A DNA stretch of 64,000 bases from Fulvitalea axinellae. GTDB lineage: Bacteria > Bacteroidota > Bacteroidia > Cytophagales > Cyclobacteriaceae. Shown piece by piece: positions 9,951-19,600 of this stretch. The translations under genes and the position numbers were made by a program. Under the pieces are notes generated by a model. That model saw only the letters and a program-made list of their open reading frames with translations, was not told the DNA's origin and ran no database searches. The stretch covers positions 310,001-374,000 of the forward strand of contig NZ_AP025316.1 of the NCBI RefSeq assembly GCF_036492835.1, given 5' to 3'. Each line of letters begins with the position of its first letter. The first letter of the stretch is position 1.

Positions 9951-11510
9951 ATGCTTAAAGGATTTTTGAGTTTGGTATTGTCCCTTACGGTGATGGCGCC
10001 CATGTTGGCGCAATCAGCCAAGGACAGAGGACTAGAGGCCATTACCGAAGGCTCCGTGCGTGGTGCGCTGGAATATTTGGCCTCGGACTGGTTCGAAGGA
10101 CGCGAGGTTGGGCGCCGAGGATCGTATATGGCGGCGGCTTATATCGAAAGCGTTTTCAAAACGCACGGCCTTGAGCCCGCTGGCGATGATGGAAGTTATT
10201 TTCAGAAAGTAACCTTGACAGAATACAAACCGGGCGAGAAGCAAATCTTGTCGGTAATCGGTAATGGAAAGCAAATCGATTTCGCCCACAAAGTGGACTT
10301 CAGCGTTACCTTGCCGGAGGTTGGTGGCATTTATGAGGCGCCCGTAGTGTTTGTGGGCTATGGCATGCCCGATGATTTCGAGAAAGCAGACGTTTCGGGT
10401 AAAGTGGTTTTCCGCCTGAAAGGTTTTCCGGGCCAAGCCGATACCGCCTCGGTAAGCTATAAAAAATACAAACCGGCGGGGGCAAGAGAATTACGTCGTG
10501 ACAAGGACAAAATGGCTTTTGATGCGGGCGCTGTTGCGATTGTGGAGTTTGACCCTTCGAAAGATATTACCAAACGTTGGGCTTCTAATTTGCCTTTTAG
10601 GGTAAATGGCAAAGACTACGAGGGAGACAAAATTCGGGAATCGTTTTATGAGACAAAAGTAAAGTTGCACGGCGATACGTTGCGTCCAGAATTGCCGGTG
10701 GCGACGGTTAGCGCCAAAGTGGCAAACGAATTGGTATCTGGAAGTGGAATTAGCCTTAAAGGTTTCGCCAAGAAAGCGGAAAGCGCCTATAAGTTTAAAA
10801 AAGTGAAACTCGGGAAGAGTATTCGCTTGCAGACCAGCGTAGATTCTGAAATTGTGGTGTGCAGAAACGTAATTGCCAAAATTCAGGGCAAGGACGCTAC
10901 GAAAACCGTAGCAGTGGGCGCTCATTACGATCATTTGGGCAAACATGACGGTTATATCTGGAACGGTGCCGATGACAACGCTTCGGGTGTAACGGCGATT
11001 TTGAATATTGCGAAAGCCTTTAAAGCTTCGGGCCAACAGCCGGACAAAACGATTTTGTTCACGGCTTGGACTGCGGAGGAAAAAGGCCTGAACGGATCGG
11101 AACACTTTCTGCGAGAGGCGGACCGCAACGGTTTGGAGATCGAGTATTATTTGAACTTCGACATGATCGGCCGGAACAGCTCCTGGGATCCGGAAGGGAA
11201 CAAATGTATGATGCTGTACACCAAGGCCTTTCCGATTTTTGAGGAAACCAATAAGAGAAACAATAGCGGATACGATTTGAATTTGGACGTGTCGTACAGC
11301 AGAGTGGAGCGTCCGGTAAATGGCAGTGACCAAGCGAATTTCGCCCGTAGGGATATTCCGATTTTCTGGTTCCATACTTGGGGCCACCCGGATTATCACC
11401 AGCCGACTGACCATTCGGAAAAAATCAATTGGGACAAAATCATTAAGATCATCAAGGTGAGCTATCTGGATGTTTGGGATTTGACCAACGAAGGCGTGAC
11501 GGTGCAGTAA
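9951..11510 (+). CDS. M28 family zinc aminopeptidase with signal peptide
   Basis: I chose ATG 9951 over the more upstream in-frame start at 9870 because it opens directly with a signal peptide (MLKGFLSLVLSLTVMAPMLAQ), giving 519 aa. The C-terminal half has the M28 di-zinc ligand set in order: AHYDHLG (His ~325), GADDNASG (Asp ~341), AEEKGLNGSEH (Glu pair ~373), NFDMIGR (Asp ~404) and a closing HQPTDH (His ~486). The middle part (~110-260) fits a protease-associated (PA) insert common in secreted M28 enzymes. It likely trims N-terminal residues from peptides in the periplasm or outside the cell. It appears monocistronic, ending at a hairpin terminator at 11533. Confidence 0.92.
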   Translation: MLKGFLSLVLSLTVMAPMLAQSAKDRGLEAITEGSVRGALEYLASDWFEGREVGRRGSYMAAAYIESVFKTHGLEPAGDDGSYFQKVTLTEYKPGEKQILSVIGNGKQIDFAHKVDFSVTLPEVGGIYEAPVVFVGYGMPDDFEKADVSGKVVFRLKGFPGQADTASVSYKKYKPAGARELRRDKDKMAFDAGAVAIVEFDPSKDITKRWASNLPFRVNGKDYEGDKIRESFYETKVKLHGDTLRPELPVATVSAKVANELVSGSGISLKGFAKKAESAYKFKKVKLGKSIRLQTSVDSEIVVCRNVIAKIQGKDATKTVAVGAHYDHLGKHDGYIWNGADDNASGVTAILNIAKAFKASGQQPDKTILFTAWTAEEKGLNGSEHFLREADRNGLEIEYYLNFDMIGRNSSWDPEGNKCMMLYTKAFPIFEETNKRNNSGYDLNLDVSYSRVERPVNGSDQANFARRDIPIFWFHTWGHPDYHQPTDHSEKINWDKIIKIIKVSYLDVWDLTNEGVTVQ

Positions 11511-11532
11511 GCATGTGTTTTTCTGGTAAGAG

Positions 11533-11563
11533 AGGCGTTATGATATTCGTAACGCCTTTTTTT
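11533..11563 (+). terminator. Intrinsic terminator after the M28 peptidase gene
   Basis: An 8-bp stem AGGCGTTA/TAACGCCT with a 9-10-nt loop is followed by seven Ts, 22 bp after the stop codon. Confidence 0.85.
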
Positions 11564-11605
11564 GTGCTTATGTGTCTCGTTCTGAAAGGTCTCGCTTCAT
11601 GATAC

Positions 11606-11636
11606 TTGGCTTCCGTTACCCTTTTAGATAATTTTG
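11606..11636 (+). promoter_or_regulatory. Bacteroidota-type promoter for the MATE gene
   Basis: TTG at 11606-11608 and TAATTTTG at 11629-11636 match the Bacteroidota -33/-7 consensus (TTG, TAnnTTTG) with a 20-nt spacer. Transcription would start near 11643, 18 nt before ATG 11661. The -7 element overlaps the alternative TTG start codon at 11634, which argues that translation begins at 11661. Confidence 0.65.
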
Positions 11637-11660
11637 CGACGGTCGCATCGTAAAGTGAGT

Positions 11661-12977
11661 ATGAATCGAAGAATACTATCCCTTGCCGTTCCGAATATCA
11701 TCAGTAATGTTACCGTCCCTTTGCTGGGGCTGGTGGATATGGCGCTATTGGGGCATCTGGAATCGGAGGCCTATTTGGGAGCCATTTCTTTGGGCGGAAT
11801 GGTGTTTAACCTGCTGTATTGGGGTTTTGGCTTCTTGCGGATGGGTACCGCAGGCTTTTCGGCCCAAGCTTTCGGAAAAGAGGATTGGGACGAATCGGGT
11901 TTGGTAATGGCCCGTTCATTGTCGTTGGGTTTGGCTATCGGTATCGGCCTGATTCTGTTAAGAACACCGATTGGTAATTTGTCTTTCGGTCTTTTGCAAG
12001 GCGGGGAGGACGTATTGCGCTGGGGGCGTTCCTATTACGATATCCGGATTTTTGCGGCGCCGGCTACCATCGGCACTTACGCTTTGGTAGGTTGGTCCGT
12101 GGGAATGCAAAATACCCGTGTGCCTATGGCCGTAACGGTGTTGAGCAATGTACTGAATATAGTTTTTAGCGCAATTTTCATCTACGTTTTCGACCTAAAG
12201 TCCGATGGGGCGGCTTACGGTACGGTGCTGGCGCAATATGGCGGGCTTATTTTGGGCGTTTACGCATTACGAAGAAAATACGCCTTTGCGTGGAAGTGGC
12301 CTGATTGGGGGAAAGTGCTGGAACGTGTGGCGCTGAAGCGTTATTTCTCTGTCAACAGGGATATTTTTATCCGTACAATGTGCCTAATCGCCGTATTCAA
12401 TTACTTCACTTACGCTTCGGCAGGCTTGGGCGATACGCTGTTGGCCGCTAACGCTTTGTTACTTCAGTTTACGTATTTCTTCTCTTATCTGATCGACGGA
12501 TTCGCCTTTGCGGCGGAAGCCTTGGCGGGACGATATATGGGCGAAGGAAATCTGGATAAAGTTAAACAAGCTGTTAAAGTGCTGTTCGTTTGGGGACTTG
12601 GCCTTTCTTTGGCCTTTAGTGGCGTGTACGCATTGGCGGGAGAAGGGATTCTTTCTTTGCTGACATCCAATGCTAAGGTACTCCAAGCTGCTCATCCATA
12701 TTTGATCTGGACATGGCTTATCCCGATTCTGGGCTTCGCTTCTTACTTGTGGGACGGGATTTTTATCGGGGCCACGGCCGGCCGGCAGATGATGTTGAGC
12801 ATGATGGTCGCTTCGTTGCTGGTTTTCTTTCCGGTGTATTTCTCCCTGAAAGGAATATGGCCAAATCACGCTTTGTGGGCGGGACTTAGCGCTTTTTTGT
12901 TTGCGCGTGGTGTACTGCAAACCTTTATGGCGAAAGTTGCGGTATATGGGAAGTTAGAGGCCGTTCAGAGTAAATAA
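11661..12977 (+). CDS. MATE family efflux transporter
   Basis: The product is a 438-aa integral membrane protein with about 12 hydrophobic segments. The N-terminal LAVPNIISNVTVPLLGLVDMALLG motif is typical of the MATE/DinF-NorM superfamily, which expels cationic drugs or metabolites in exchange for Na+ or H+. The two halves show the expected pseudo-repeat (the second half begins near residue 225 with an RDIFIRTMC helix). An upstream in-frame TTG at 11634 is rejected because it lies inside the predicted promoter -7 box. The DinF-like subgroup is likely from the short N-terminus. The substrate is unknown. Confidence 0.92.
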   Translation: MNRRILSLAVPNIISNVTVPLLGLVDMALLGHLESEAYLGAISLGGMVFNLLYWGFGFLRMGTAGFSAQAFGKEDWDESGLVMARSLSLGLAIGIGLILLRTPIGNLSFGLLQGGEDVLRWGRSYYDIRIFAAPATIGTYALVGWSVGMQNTRVPMAVTVLSNVLNIVFSAIFIYVFDLKSDGAAYGTVLAQYGGLILGVYALRRKYAFAWKWPDWGKVLERVALKRYFSVNRDIFIRTMCLIAVFNYFTYASAGLGDTLLAANALLLQFTYFFSYLIDGFAFAAEALAGRYMGEGNLDKVKQAVKVLFVWGLGLSLAFSGVYALAGEGILSLLTSNAKVLQAAHPYLIWTWLIPILGFASYLWDGIFIGATAGRQMMLSMMVASLLVFFPVYFSLKGIWPNHALWAGLSAFLFARGVLQTFMAKVAVYGKLEAVQSK

Positions 12978-13094
12978 ACTACTCGGAAATGATTTAATTG
13001 TCTAGGATTTAAAAAAATATTATTCTGGATCACACTCTTCCCGAATAAAATAAAAAGATAGACTTAGGGTTAAATCCAAAGCAGCTTACAGGCA

Positions 13095-13152
13095 AAAAAA
13101 CCGTTTGAGGACACTCATCATCTTTATGATGGGTTTTATCAAACGGTTTTTT
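13095..13152. terminator. Bidirectional terminator, MATE and convergent small genes
   Basis: A 14-bp perfect stem (13095-13108 with 13139-13152) with A-run and T-run edges encloses a second small hairpin (CATCAT/ATGATG). It lies between the end of the MATE gene and the end of the convergent 110-aa gene. Confidence 0.85.
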
Positions 13153-13173
13153 CTGTTCCGGATTAGGGGACAG

Positions 13174-13506
13174 CTAAAGTGGAATGCCTGCGAAATCGGT
13201 TTGCGAGGCTTCGATGCGGAGGTTTCTGATTTTGTGGCTATGGTCAGAGATAAGGGCGCGGAACTCAAATGGGCAGTCAACGCAACGCTCTCTGCTGGAA
13301 TATACGGGACGCACCATTAGGTCGAAGCATCCGTAACCGGCCACTTCACGGAAGTCTTCGTCGTTGATGGGGCCTTTTTCGTCGATGTGAATATGCTTGA
13401 TGAGGGTCATTTCAATACGGCCCTCCAAGGGAGTAAAGGCGGGGAGTTGTTCGCGGTCTAAAAATTCATAGATGGCTTTCGTCATTCTTTGTTCATGTAG
13501 ATTCAT
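13174..13506 (-). CDS. Hypothetical 110-aa protein
   Basis: A small soluble protein of 110 aa, acidic in the middle (HIHIDEKGPINDEDF), with two cysteines in a CVDC motif near residue 75-78 and no signal peptide or membrane segment. I do not recognise a family. Its start overlaps the end of the upstream 86-aa gene by 14 bp, so the two are probably co-transcribed and translationally coupled. It ends 22 bp before a strong bidirectional terminator, which supports it being a real transcribed gene. The CxxC pair could bind a metal, but one pair alone is weak evidence. Confidence 0.55.
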   Translation of the reverse strand: MNLHEQRMTKAIYEFLDREQLPAFTPLEGRIEMTLIKHIHIDEKGPINDEDFREVAGYGCFDLMVRPVYSSRERCVDCPFEFRALISDHSHKIRNLRIEASQTDFAGIPL

Positions 13507-13753
13507 GGCTTAAAAGATTATCGTGATCACTTGGTTTCCTTTGCGTATCACACCGCAAAGTTGATTCCCAAAATGATCTCCAATACTTTTTTAACCAACA
13601 ATCTTTACTGTGTTCCATAGTGTAAGGTACGTTTTCCGAAGGATCGGAAGGGGTGTTGTCGGAAGGCTCGAAGTGATGGAGTACGGTTTTTATTTCGAAG
13701 AGTTCCTCAAGGCCGGAGAGGAAAAAACGGGTCGGATTTTTTTGGCTTTCCAT
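13493..13753 (-). CDS. Hypothetical 86-aa protein
   Basis: An 86-aa soluble protein with a Ser/Pro/Asp-rich linker in the middle and an aromatic, basic C-terminal half. No signal peptide, membrane segment or known motif is visible. It is the first gene of an apparent two-gene unit with the 110-aa protein (14-bp overlap). Evidence that it is real is the overlap and the shared terminator; coding bias is not decisive. Confidence 0.45.
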   Translation of the reverse strand: MESQKNPTRFFLSGLEELFEIKTVLHHFEPSDNTPSDPSENVPYTMEHSKDCWLKKYWRSFWESTLRCDTQRKPSDHDNLLSHEST

Positions 13754-14516
13754 AGTGACAGGTTTGAGGTTTGTTGTTGAAAATATACCTTTTAATATTC
13801 TTTATATCAAAAATATAAATCTAATACTTTCAAAAAACATATTATTTATTCTCTTATATGGAAAATAAAATCGATATAGGGTTATAATTTGACAAGCTTC
13901 GACCTTCCTGTATTTTTCAACGAAGAAAGATATACGCATACCGGTTATCATTTAAGAATATGAACACCTTTATCGACCGATAGCTTTTCGTTTTGGTTAT
14001 GGCCGGTAATTGCAGGTCGAATTGATTTTGGCCGTTTTTCCTTTATCCGTCTACAATAAAATTTCCTTAAAAAATATTTTTCACGGATAATATAGTACTG
14101 GCTATATCGATCGGTTTGCGTTGTGCCTAGACGCTTATTTTTTAATCAGAAAATTAATCGCTTTGAGTGTGGAATGAGTCTTTCTTGATTATCGTGTGAT
14201 TTCATCCCAGAAATAGGGGCGAATGCCTTATTAAGGGGGTAATCGTTTAGCTTAGGGTCTACTTTAGTAGGCAGGTGATAATATTGAATATGAAATAGCC
14301 GTATTTTTTTGTCATTAATTCATTTAATCACATACTTTAAGACTCCTTTTTAGACGACTTCCCATGTTGGCTTATGGGGAAGTCGGTGATTCAGTTTGTA
14401 TAAACGATTTAGTATTACGGAAATAGTGTGGAGTTTCCGTGATGCGTAATGGTGTTTTGGAGGTGGCTTAACTACGAGCGGAACTGTTTATGAGAAAATT
14501 TTAAGTATAGGCGCCT
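13754..14516. other. Intergenic region upstream of ECF-FecR system 1
   Basis: About 760 bp with no convincing gene. It contains an 11-bp inverted repeat with one bulged G at 14355-14385 (CGACTTCCCAT and its complement) that lacks a T-run and could be a regulatory hairpin. No clean TAnnTTTG box was found. Confidence 0.5.
14355..14385. promoter_or_regulatory. Hairpin-forming inverted repeat upstream of ECF gene
   Basis: CGACTTCCCAT (14355-14365) and its near-perfect complement (14374-14385, one bulged G) form a stem with an 8-nt loop 130 bp before the ECF start. Without a T-run it is more likely an operator or leader structure than a terminator; this is position-based inference. Confidence 0.35.
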
Positions 14517-15101
14517 ATGTATGGTGACGATTTCTATCTGGAAAGGTTAAGGGAAGGAAGCCTGGTCGCTTACGAATATTTCTTCAATCGCTATAGTGGC
14601 GTGTTGTTCGGGTATGCTTTTCACTTGCTTCAGGACAGACAGGCGGCGGAAGACCTGGTGCAGGATGTATATTTAAAACTTTGGAACAATAAGGCAAAGC
14701 TGAGGCCCAGTGCGTCGTTGAAACCGTATCTTTTCCGTAGCGCTTTTAACGCTTATATGGATATGCGCAGACATTTGGCCGTAAGGGAGAAGTTTGACCG
14801 GCGTTTTTTTGTGGAACCGGAACGGACATCGGACGATAACGCCGATAGTCCCATGATAATAACCGAGATGGGCGAGCGCATAACGGAGGCTTTGGATACT
14901 TTGACCGAGAGCCAAAGGGCCGTTTTTGTGAAGTGTAAGATGGAAGGAAAGAAATATAGTGACGTGGCAGAAGAAATGGGGGTCTCTATAAAAACCGTGG
15001 AAGCCCATATGACCAAGGCTAAGAAAAAGTTGGGCGTCGCTCTGCGTGATTACGCTCCGGCAATAACGGTTGTGTTGTTGTTGGGACGTGATTTTTTATG
15101 A
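14517..15101 (+). CDS. ECF RNA polymerase sigma factor (FecI type), system 1
   Basis: A 194-aa ECF sigma factor. The sigma-2 region (~20-85) has YFFNRYSGVLFGYAFHLL then the acidic AEDLVQDVYLKLW core-binding motif. The sigma-4 region (~125-180) has LTESQRAVFVKCKMEG, a helix-turn-helix (YSDVAEEMGVSIKTVEAHM) and KAKKKLG. It should be held inactive by the FecR protein encoded 110 bp downstream and released when the STN-bearing SusC1 receptor is occupied. It likely activates the susCD genes that follow. The C-terminus ends in a short hydrophobic segment (ITVVLLLGRDFL), slightly unusual for the family. Confidence 0.93.
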   Translation: MYGDDFYLERLREGSLVAYEYFFNRYSGVLFGYAFHLLQDRQAAEDLVQDVYLKLWNNKAKLRPSASLKPYLFRSAFNAYMDMRRHLAVREKFDRRFFVEPERTSDDNADSPMIITEMGERITEALDTLTESQRAVFVKCKMEGKKYSDVAEEMGVSIKTVEAHMTKAKKKLGVALRDYAPAITVVLLLGRDFL

Positions 15102-15211
15102 TTGAAAAATTATCGAACACCTTTGCGGATCAACTTTGTGAATTTTTTTTGAAAAAAGGATTAGGGTAAAATTAAATCTTGCCGTAATAGCTTTCGGACA
15201 GGCTAAAGGAT

Positions 15212-16354
15212 ATGATGAAAGACGAACGGATCAGGTTTTTGGCAGATAAACATTTGTCAGGCCAATTGGGGGAGGAGGAGCTAACTGAGCTAGGTGGTCG
15301 TCTGGACTCGGATCCGGATCAGGCCGAAGTGTTTGCCGAGATGATGTCGGAGGCCTTTGCCGGAACTGATGCTCCTGCCGGGCTTTGGATAAAGTTAAAG
15401 GGCCAAGCCCAAAAACGGGAGAGAAGAATAAAGCTAAGGCTTTGGCTAGGCAGAGTGGCGGCGGGCTTGGCCTTGTTGGCCGTGGCTTTTGTCGGCTATA
15501 GGTTTGCCGCCGATAAAGCGATGGAAGACTCTCGCCTTGCGGAAAGCCAAGAGGTGGAACTGTTGCTGTCCGACGGAACCAAGGTGCCTTATAGCGCGCT
15601 GAAAGACAGTTTGTCTGAGGTCTCCGGGAAAGGTTTCATCCGTAGTCTTGACTCCGGGAGTACGCTGAATTACGAAAAAGACGGTTTCCAGAGCCTTAAA
15701 GAGACTTATAACACGATTAGGGTTCCTAGCGGTAAGCGTTTTGCCCTTCGTTTGTCGGACGGAAGCAGGCTTGTTCTGAATTCCGAGACCGAGGTTCGTT
15801 ATCCGGTGGTGTTTAAAGGAACGGAACGGAATATCGAACTTTTGGCAGGAGAGATATACTGTGTTATCGCAAAAAACAAGATACGGCCCTTTCATGTAAG
15901 TACAGACCGTTTGAAGCTAAGGGTGCTGGGGACGGAGTTTAACCTGAGTGCTTACAAGAACGAAAATATTAGCCGGGCGGTGTTGGTGGAAGGTAGTGTC
16001 GGTATTCTGCCCCGCGGTTCGTTTTATGACCCTAAAAAGGCCGTAGTGCTAAGTCCGGGACAGGCTTTGTCTTATAACCGAACGACAAAGAAAGTAATCA
16101 GGAGCAATGTGGACGTAGGGCTTTATACGGCATGGAAAGACGGACGGTTCGTATTCCACGATATGCCGCTGGACGAAATTTTTGGAAGGGTGGAGCGCTG
16201 GTACGGCGTAAAGATTAACAGCGAGTTCCGTTTGCCGGGCGAACTGTATCGCGGAGAGCTTGATGAGGAAACCGTGGATGATGCGATGGAGGCGCTGTCG
16301 TATCTTTGCGGGTTCAAATACAAAAAAGATTCAGATGGTTTTGTCGTATGGTAA
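15212..16354 (+). CDS. FecR-family anti-sigma factor, system 1
   Basis: A 380-aa inner-membrane anti-sigma factor. The cytoplasmic N-terminal ~75 residues would bind the ECF sigma factor, and a single membrane helix (RVAAGLALLAVAFVGYRF, ~82-100) follows. The periplasmic FecR domain covers ~170-275 (TIRVPSGKRFALRLSDGS, then LNSETEVRYP, LLAGEIYCVI, VLGTEFNLSAY, VLVEGSVGI). A DUF4974-like C-terminal module (~310-380, FHDMPLDEIFGRVERWYGV) should contact the receptor's STN domain. Order and spacing with the upstream sigma gene and downstream susC fit a FecIRA-type regulatory relay. Confidence 0.93.
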   Translation: MMKDERIRFLADKHLSGQLGEEELTELGGRLDSDPDQAEVFAEMMSEAFAGTDAPAGLWIKLKGQAQKRERRIKLRLWLGRVAAGLALLAVAFVGYRFAADKAMEDSRLAESQEVELLLSDGTKVPYSALKDSLSEVSGKGFIRSLDSGSTLNYEKDGFQSLKETYNTIRVPSGKRFALRLSDGSRLVLNSETEVRYPVVFKGTERNIELLAGEIYCVIAKNKIRPFHVSTDRLKLRVLGTEFNLSAYKNENISRAVLVEGSVGILPRGSFYDPKKAVVLSPGQALSYNRTTKKVIRSNVDVGLYTAWKDGRFVFHDMPLDEIFGRVERWYGVKINSEFRLPGELYRGELDEETVDDAMEALSYLCGFKYKKDSDGFVVW

Positions 16355-16542
16355 CCTTTTGGTTTTTAGATATTACAGGCCTTAATCCTGAGTCGGAATA
16401 GTTCAAAATAATAGCCTATTAAAGTTTTTAGAGGCTAAAAAAGAGGGGAATATAAACCCGAATAAAATTTTTTATTAACCAAAAAAGAGAAAGGAGGTCT
16501 ATAGGCGAAAGAAAACTTACAGATCCACACCTAACCAAATAA

Positions 16543-16570
16543 CAAGAGGCGGTTGTGGGACCGCCCCTTG
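16543..16570 (+). promoter_or_regulatory. Strong hairpin in the fecR-susC1 gap
   Basis: CAAGaGGCGGT and ACCGCCcCTTG form a 10-bp stem with one A-C mismatch and a 6-nt loop, 43 bp upstream of the susC1 start. It is followed by GGTACTTTTAG, too weak a T-tract for a clear terminator. A comparable hairpin sits at the same place in system 2 (25555-25591). Both may partially attenuate read-through from the regulatory genes or stabilise the susC mRNA 5' end. Confidence 0.5.
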
Positions 16571-16613
16571 AGGTACTTTTAGATTAAAGTTCCATTATTA
16601 ACTTTCTAAAGAT

Positions 16614-19600
16614 ATGAATGATTTTTACAAAACTCCTTTCGTTTTACGGCGAAAGGCAGGATTTCTTTTGTTTTTATTTTTGATGATTACCATTGTCAGC
16701 TCATCGGCAGTGGCCGAAAAACGGATAAAGGTGAGCCTAAACTTCTCTTCTCAGCCACTGGAAGAAGTGGTGAGGGAGATAGGTAGACAGGCGAATAAAA
16801 AAGTTCTTTATAACAATTGGCACTTGAGCCGTTACAGTACGGTGACGATTGAAGGAACCTTTTACTTTGACGAGGCCTTAAAAAAAGTTTTCGAAGCTTC
16901 GGACCTTGAGTATAAGGTGATTAAGAACCATATAGTTGTAAAGAAGAAAAAAGCGAAGAAGGCGCCTCTGGAAGTCAAAACAGTAGAGGTTCAGCAACAA
17001 ACTCAGAAAGTCACGGGAAATGTGACCGATAAAGAAGATGGCGGAGGGTTGCCTGGAGTCAGTGTAGCTGTAAAAGGGACTACCCGTGGTATGGTGACTG
17101 ACGTAAACGGAAAGTTTTCGTTGGAGGTGGAGCCCGAGGATATTCTGGTATTCAGTTTTGTAGGTTATAAAAACCAGGAGATCAAAGTTGGTAACCAAAC
17201 GAATATTAATGTGTCTTTGGAGCCGGACCTTGAGCAACTGGAAGAAGTTGTGGTAATCGGATACGGTACTCAGAAGAAAAAGCATATTACGGGAGCGGTG
17301 GCTACACTGAAAGGCAAGCAATTGGTGAAAGCTCCAGCCACTAATATGGCTACGGCCTTGACCGGAAAGCTTCCGGGGGTTATCACCAGACAAACTTCCG
17401 GGGTGCCTGGAGCCGAAGGTATCAGATTGAGAATTAGGGGGGTAACATCATATAAAAACCATGATAAAGGCGAACAAAACCCTTTGGTAATTGTGGACGG
17501 AATCGAGCGTCCGTTCTCAAGGCTTGATCCGAACGAGATTGCTGATATTAGCGTACTTAAAGACGCCGCCGCAACGGCTATTTACGGCAGGCGTGGAGCA
17601 AACGGCGTACTTTTGATCACCACGAAACGTGGCCAGGAAGGGAAGCCGTCGTTTGAGTACAGCGGGCGCTTCAGCATTCAGAAAAGAACCCGTGAGGTGG
17701 AAGCGATGAGCGCTCCGGAATTCGTACGTTACTATAACGAAGCTAAGATAAACGACGGCGAGGACCCTGCCTTCAGTGACGAAGTGGTGGAAGCGTATCA
17801 ACGTGGGGAACTTCCGGGATATAATTGGCTAGACGCCCTATTGGACGAAACCGCACCTCAACAGCAACATAATTTTTCTGCGTCAGGCGGTTCCAAAAAA
17901 GTCAAATACTTTGTTTCGTATGGATACTTAGACCAAGAAGGCCTTTACTCTACGGTAGGGTATAACCAGAATAACCTAAGAACGAATATTGATACGAAAT
18001 TTAGCGATCGATTAAGCTTTTCGCTTGACCTCGCCGGAAGAATAGAGGAGAGGTCAAATACTTCGTATGATAGGGGTATTTATGAGACTGCAATTTATGC
18101 CCAACCAATTTTAAATCCTTTGCCGAATGTGCCGGGTGTACCCGACGCATTGGGATATAATGGTTTTAGCGGTTCACCGATTGGACAGGCGGAAAGGAGC
18201 GGTACGAAGGACCGGAATAAAACCTATTTCCAGTCGAATATATCTTTCAAATACGATATCCCCGGCGTGAAGGGGTTAAGTGCCAAGGCATTGTTTTCTT
18301 ATGATATTCTGAATGAGAGGGAAACAAATTTTAATAAGCCCTATACATGGTATGAATATAACGAAACAACTGACAAATTTACGGAAACCAAAGCTTTCGA
18401 AAATAATGATATCCTATCAAAGGAGTATAGGAAGCAATGGGTAGAAAAGACACTTCAGTTGAACCTTTCGTATAACAGGACTTTCGGAGATCACAACGTT
18501 AGCGGTTTGGTATTGTTGGAAAGGCTCGAGAATGATTTTAATGAAATTTCTGGAGAGCGAAAGGGATATATTTCCACATCGATCCCGTACTTTTTTGCCG
18601 GAGACGAAGGTAATGACAAGAACAACTCGAAAGCGACTGAATCAGCCTCTTTAGGTTGGGTAGGAAGGCTTTCCTACAACTATAAGGACAAGTATATGAT
18701 CCAATTCAATTCCCGAATTGATAAGTCCTTCAAGTTTGACGAAGAGTATCGTACGGGATTTTTTCCTTCTGTTTCGGCGGGATGGCGTATATCATCCGAA
18801 CCGTTTATGAAAGCGTTACCTTTTGTAAGTAACCTTAAGGTTCGCGGTTCGTGGGGACAGGTTGGTAATGACAATGTGCCTTCATTTAAATATCTCGCTA
18901 CATACAGCTTTAGAGATGGAACAGTAATGGACGGGATTTGGAAACCGGGTATTAAAAACGATGGAATACCAAACCCGACTATTACTTGGGAAACGGTGAC
19001 CAGCCAGAATATCGGTATTGACGCCGGATTCTTTGAGAATAAGTACGAGTTCGAACTTGACTATTATTGGAGAACAACGACGGATATCCTCGATAAACCG
19101 GACGCTGTGGTTCCGGCCACATATGGTGGAGATATCGCTGAGCAACCTCTCGGGGAATTTGACTCATGGGGTATTGACGCATTGGTTCGCCACCGTAACC
19201 AAATCGGGAAATTGAAATATTCCGTATCTGCCAATGTAAGTTGGTATGATAATAAAGTGGTGAAGAAGGCGGAGTCTGAAAATGTTAACCCCGCATTATC
19301 GGCCATTGGCAGAAGAGTGGGACAACGTAAGGGCTATATTTCCGAAGGGTTGTTCCAGACTCAGGAGGAAATAGACAATCACGCCAAGCAACCTTGGGGC
19401 GAAGTTTTTCCAGGCGATATCAAATACAAGGATATCAACGGCCGTGACGAAGAAGGTAATCTGACAGGAAAGCCTGATGGTAAAATCAATGGTGATGACA
19501 AGACCATAATCGGTACCAGTGGATTCACCAATTTCGTATATGGTTTTTCGCTTAGCGCAGAATATGAAGGGTTTGACTTTCAAGCGAATTTCCAAGGAGC

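Noticed and set aside
10491-11414. 307-aa frame antisense to the M28 peptidase
   Set aside because: Complete overlap with a gene whose zinc ligands are all recognisable; no signal, domain or promoter of its own.
11634-11660. TTG start for the MATE protein
   Set aside because: The codon lies in the -7 promoter box and ATG 11661 begins a normal MATE N-terminus.
14355-14385. Transcription terminator upstream of ECF system 1
   Set aside because: The hairpin is not followed by a T-run on either strand and no upstream gene ends nearby.
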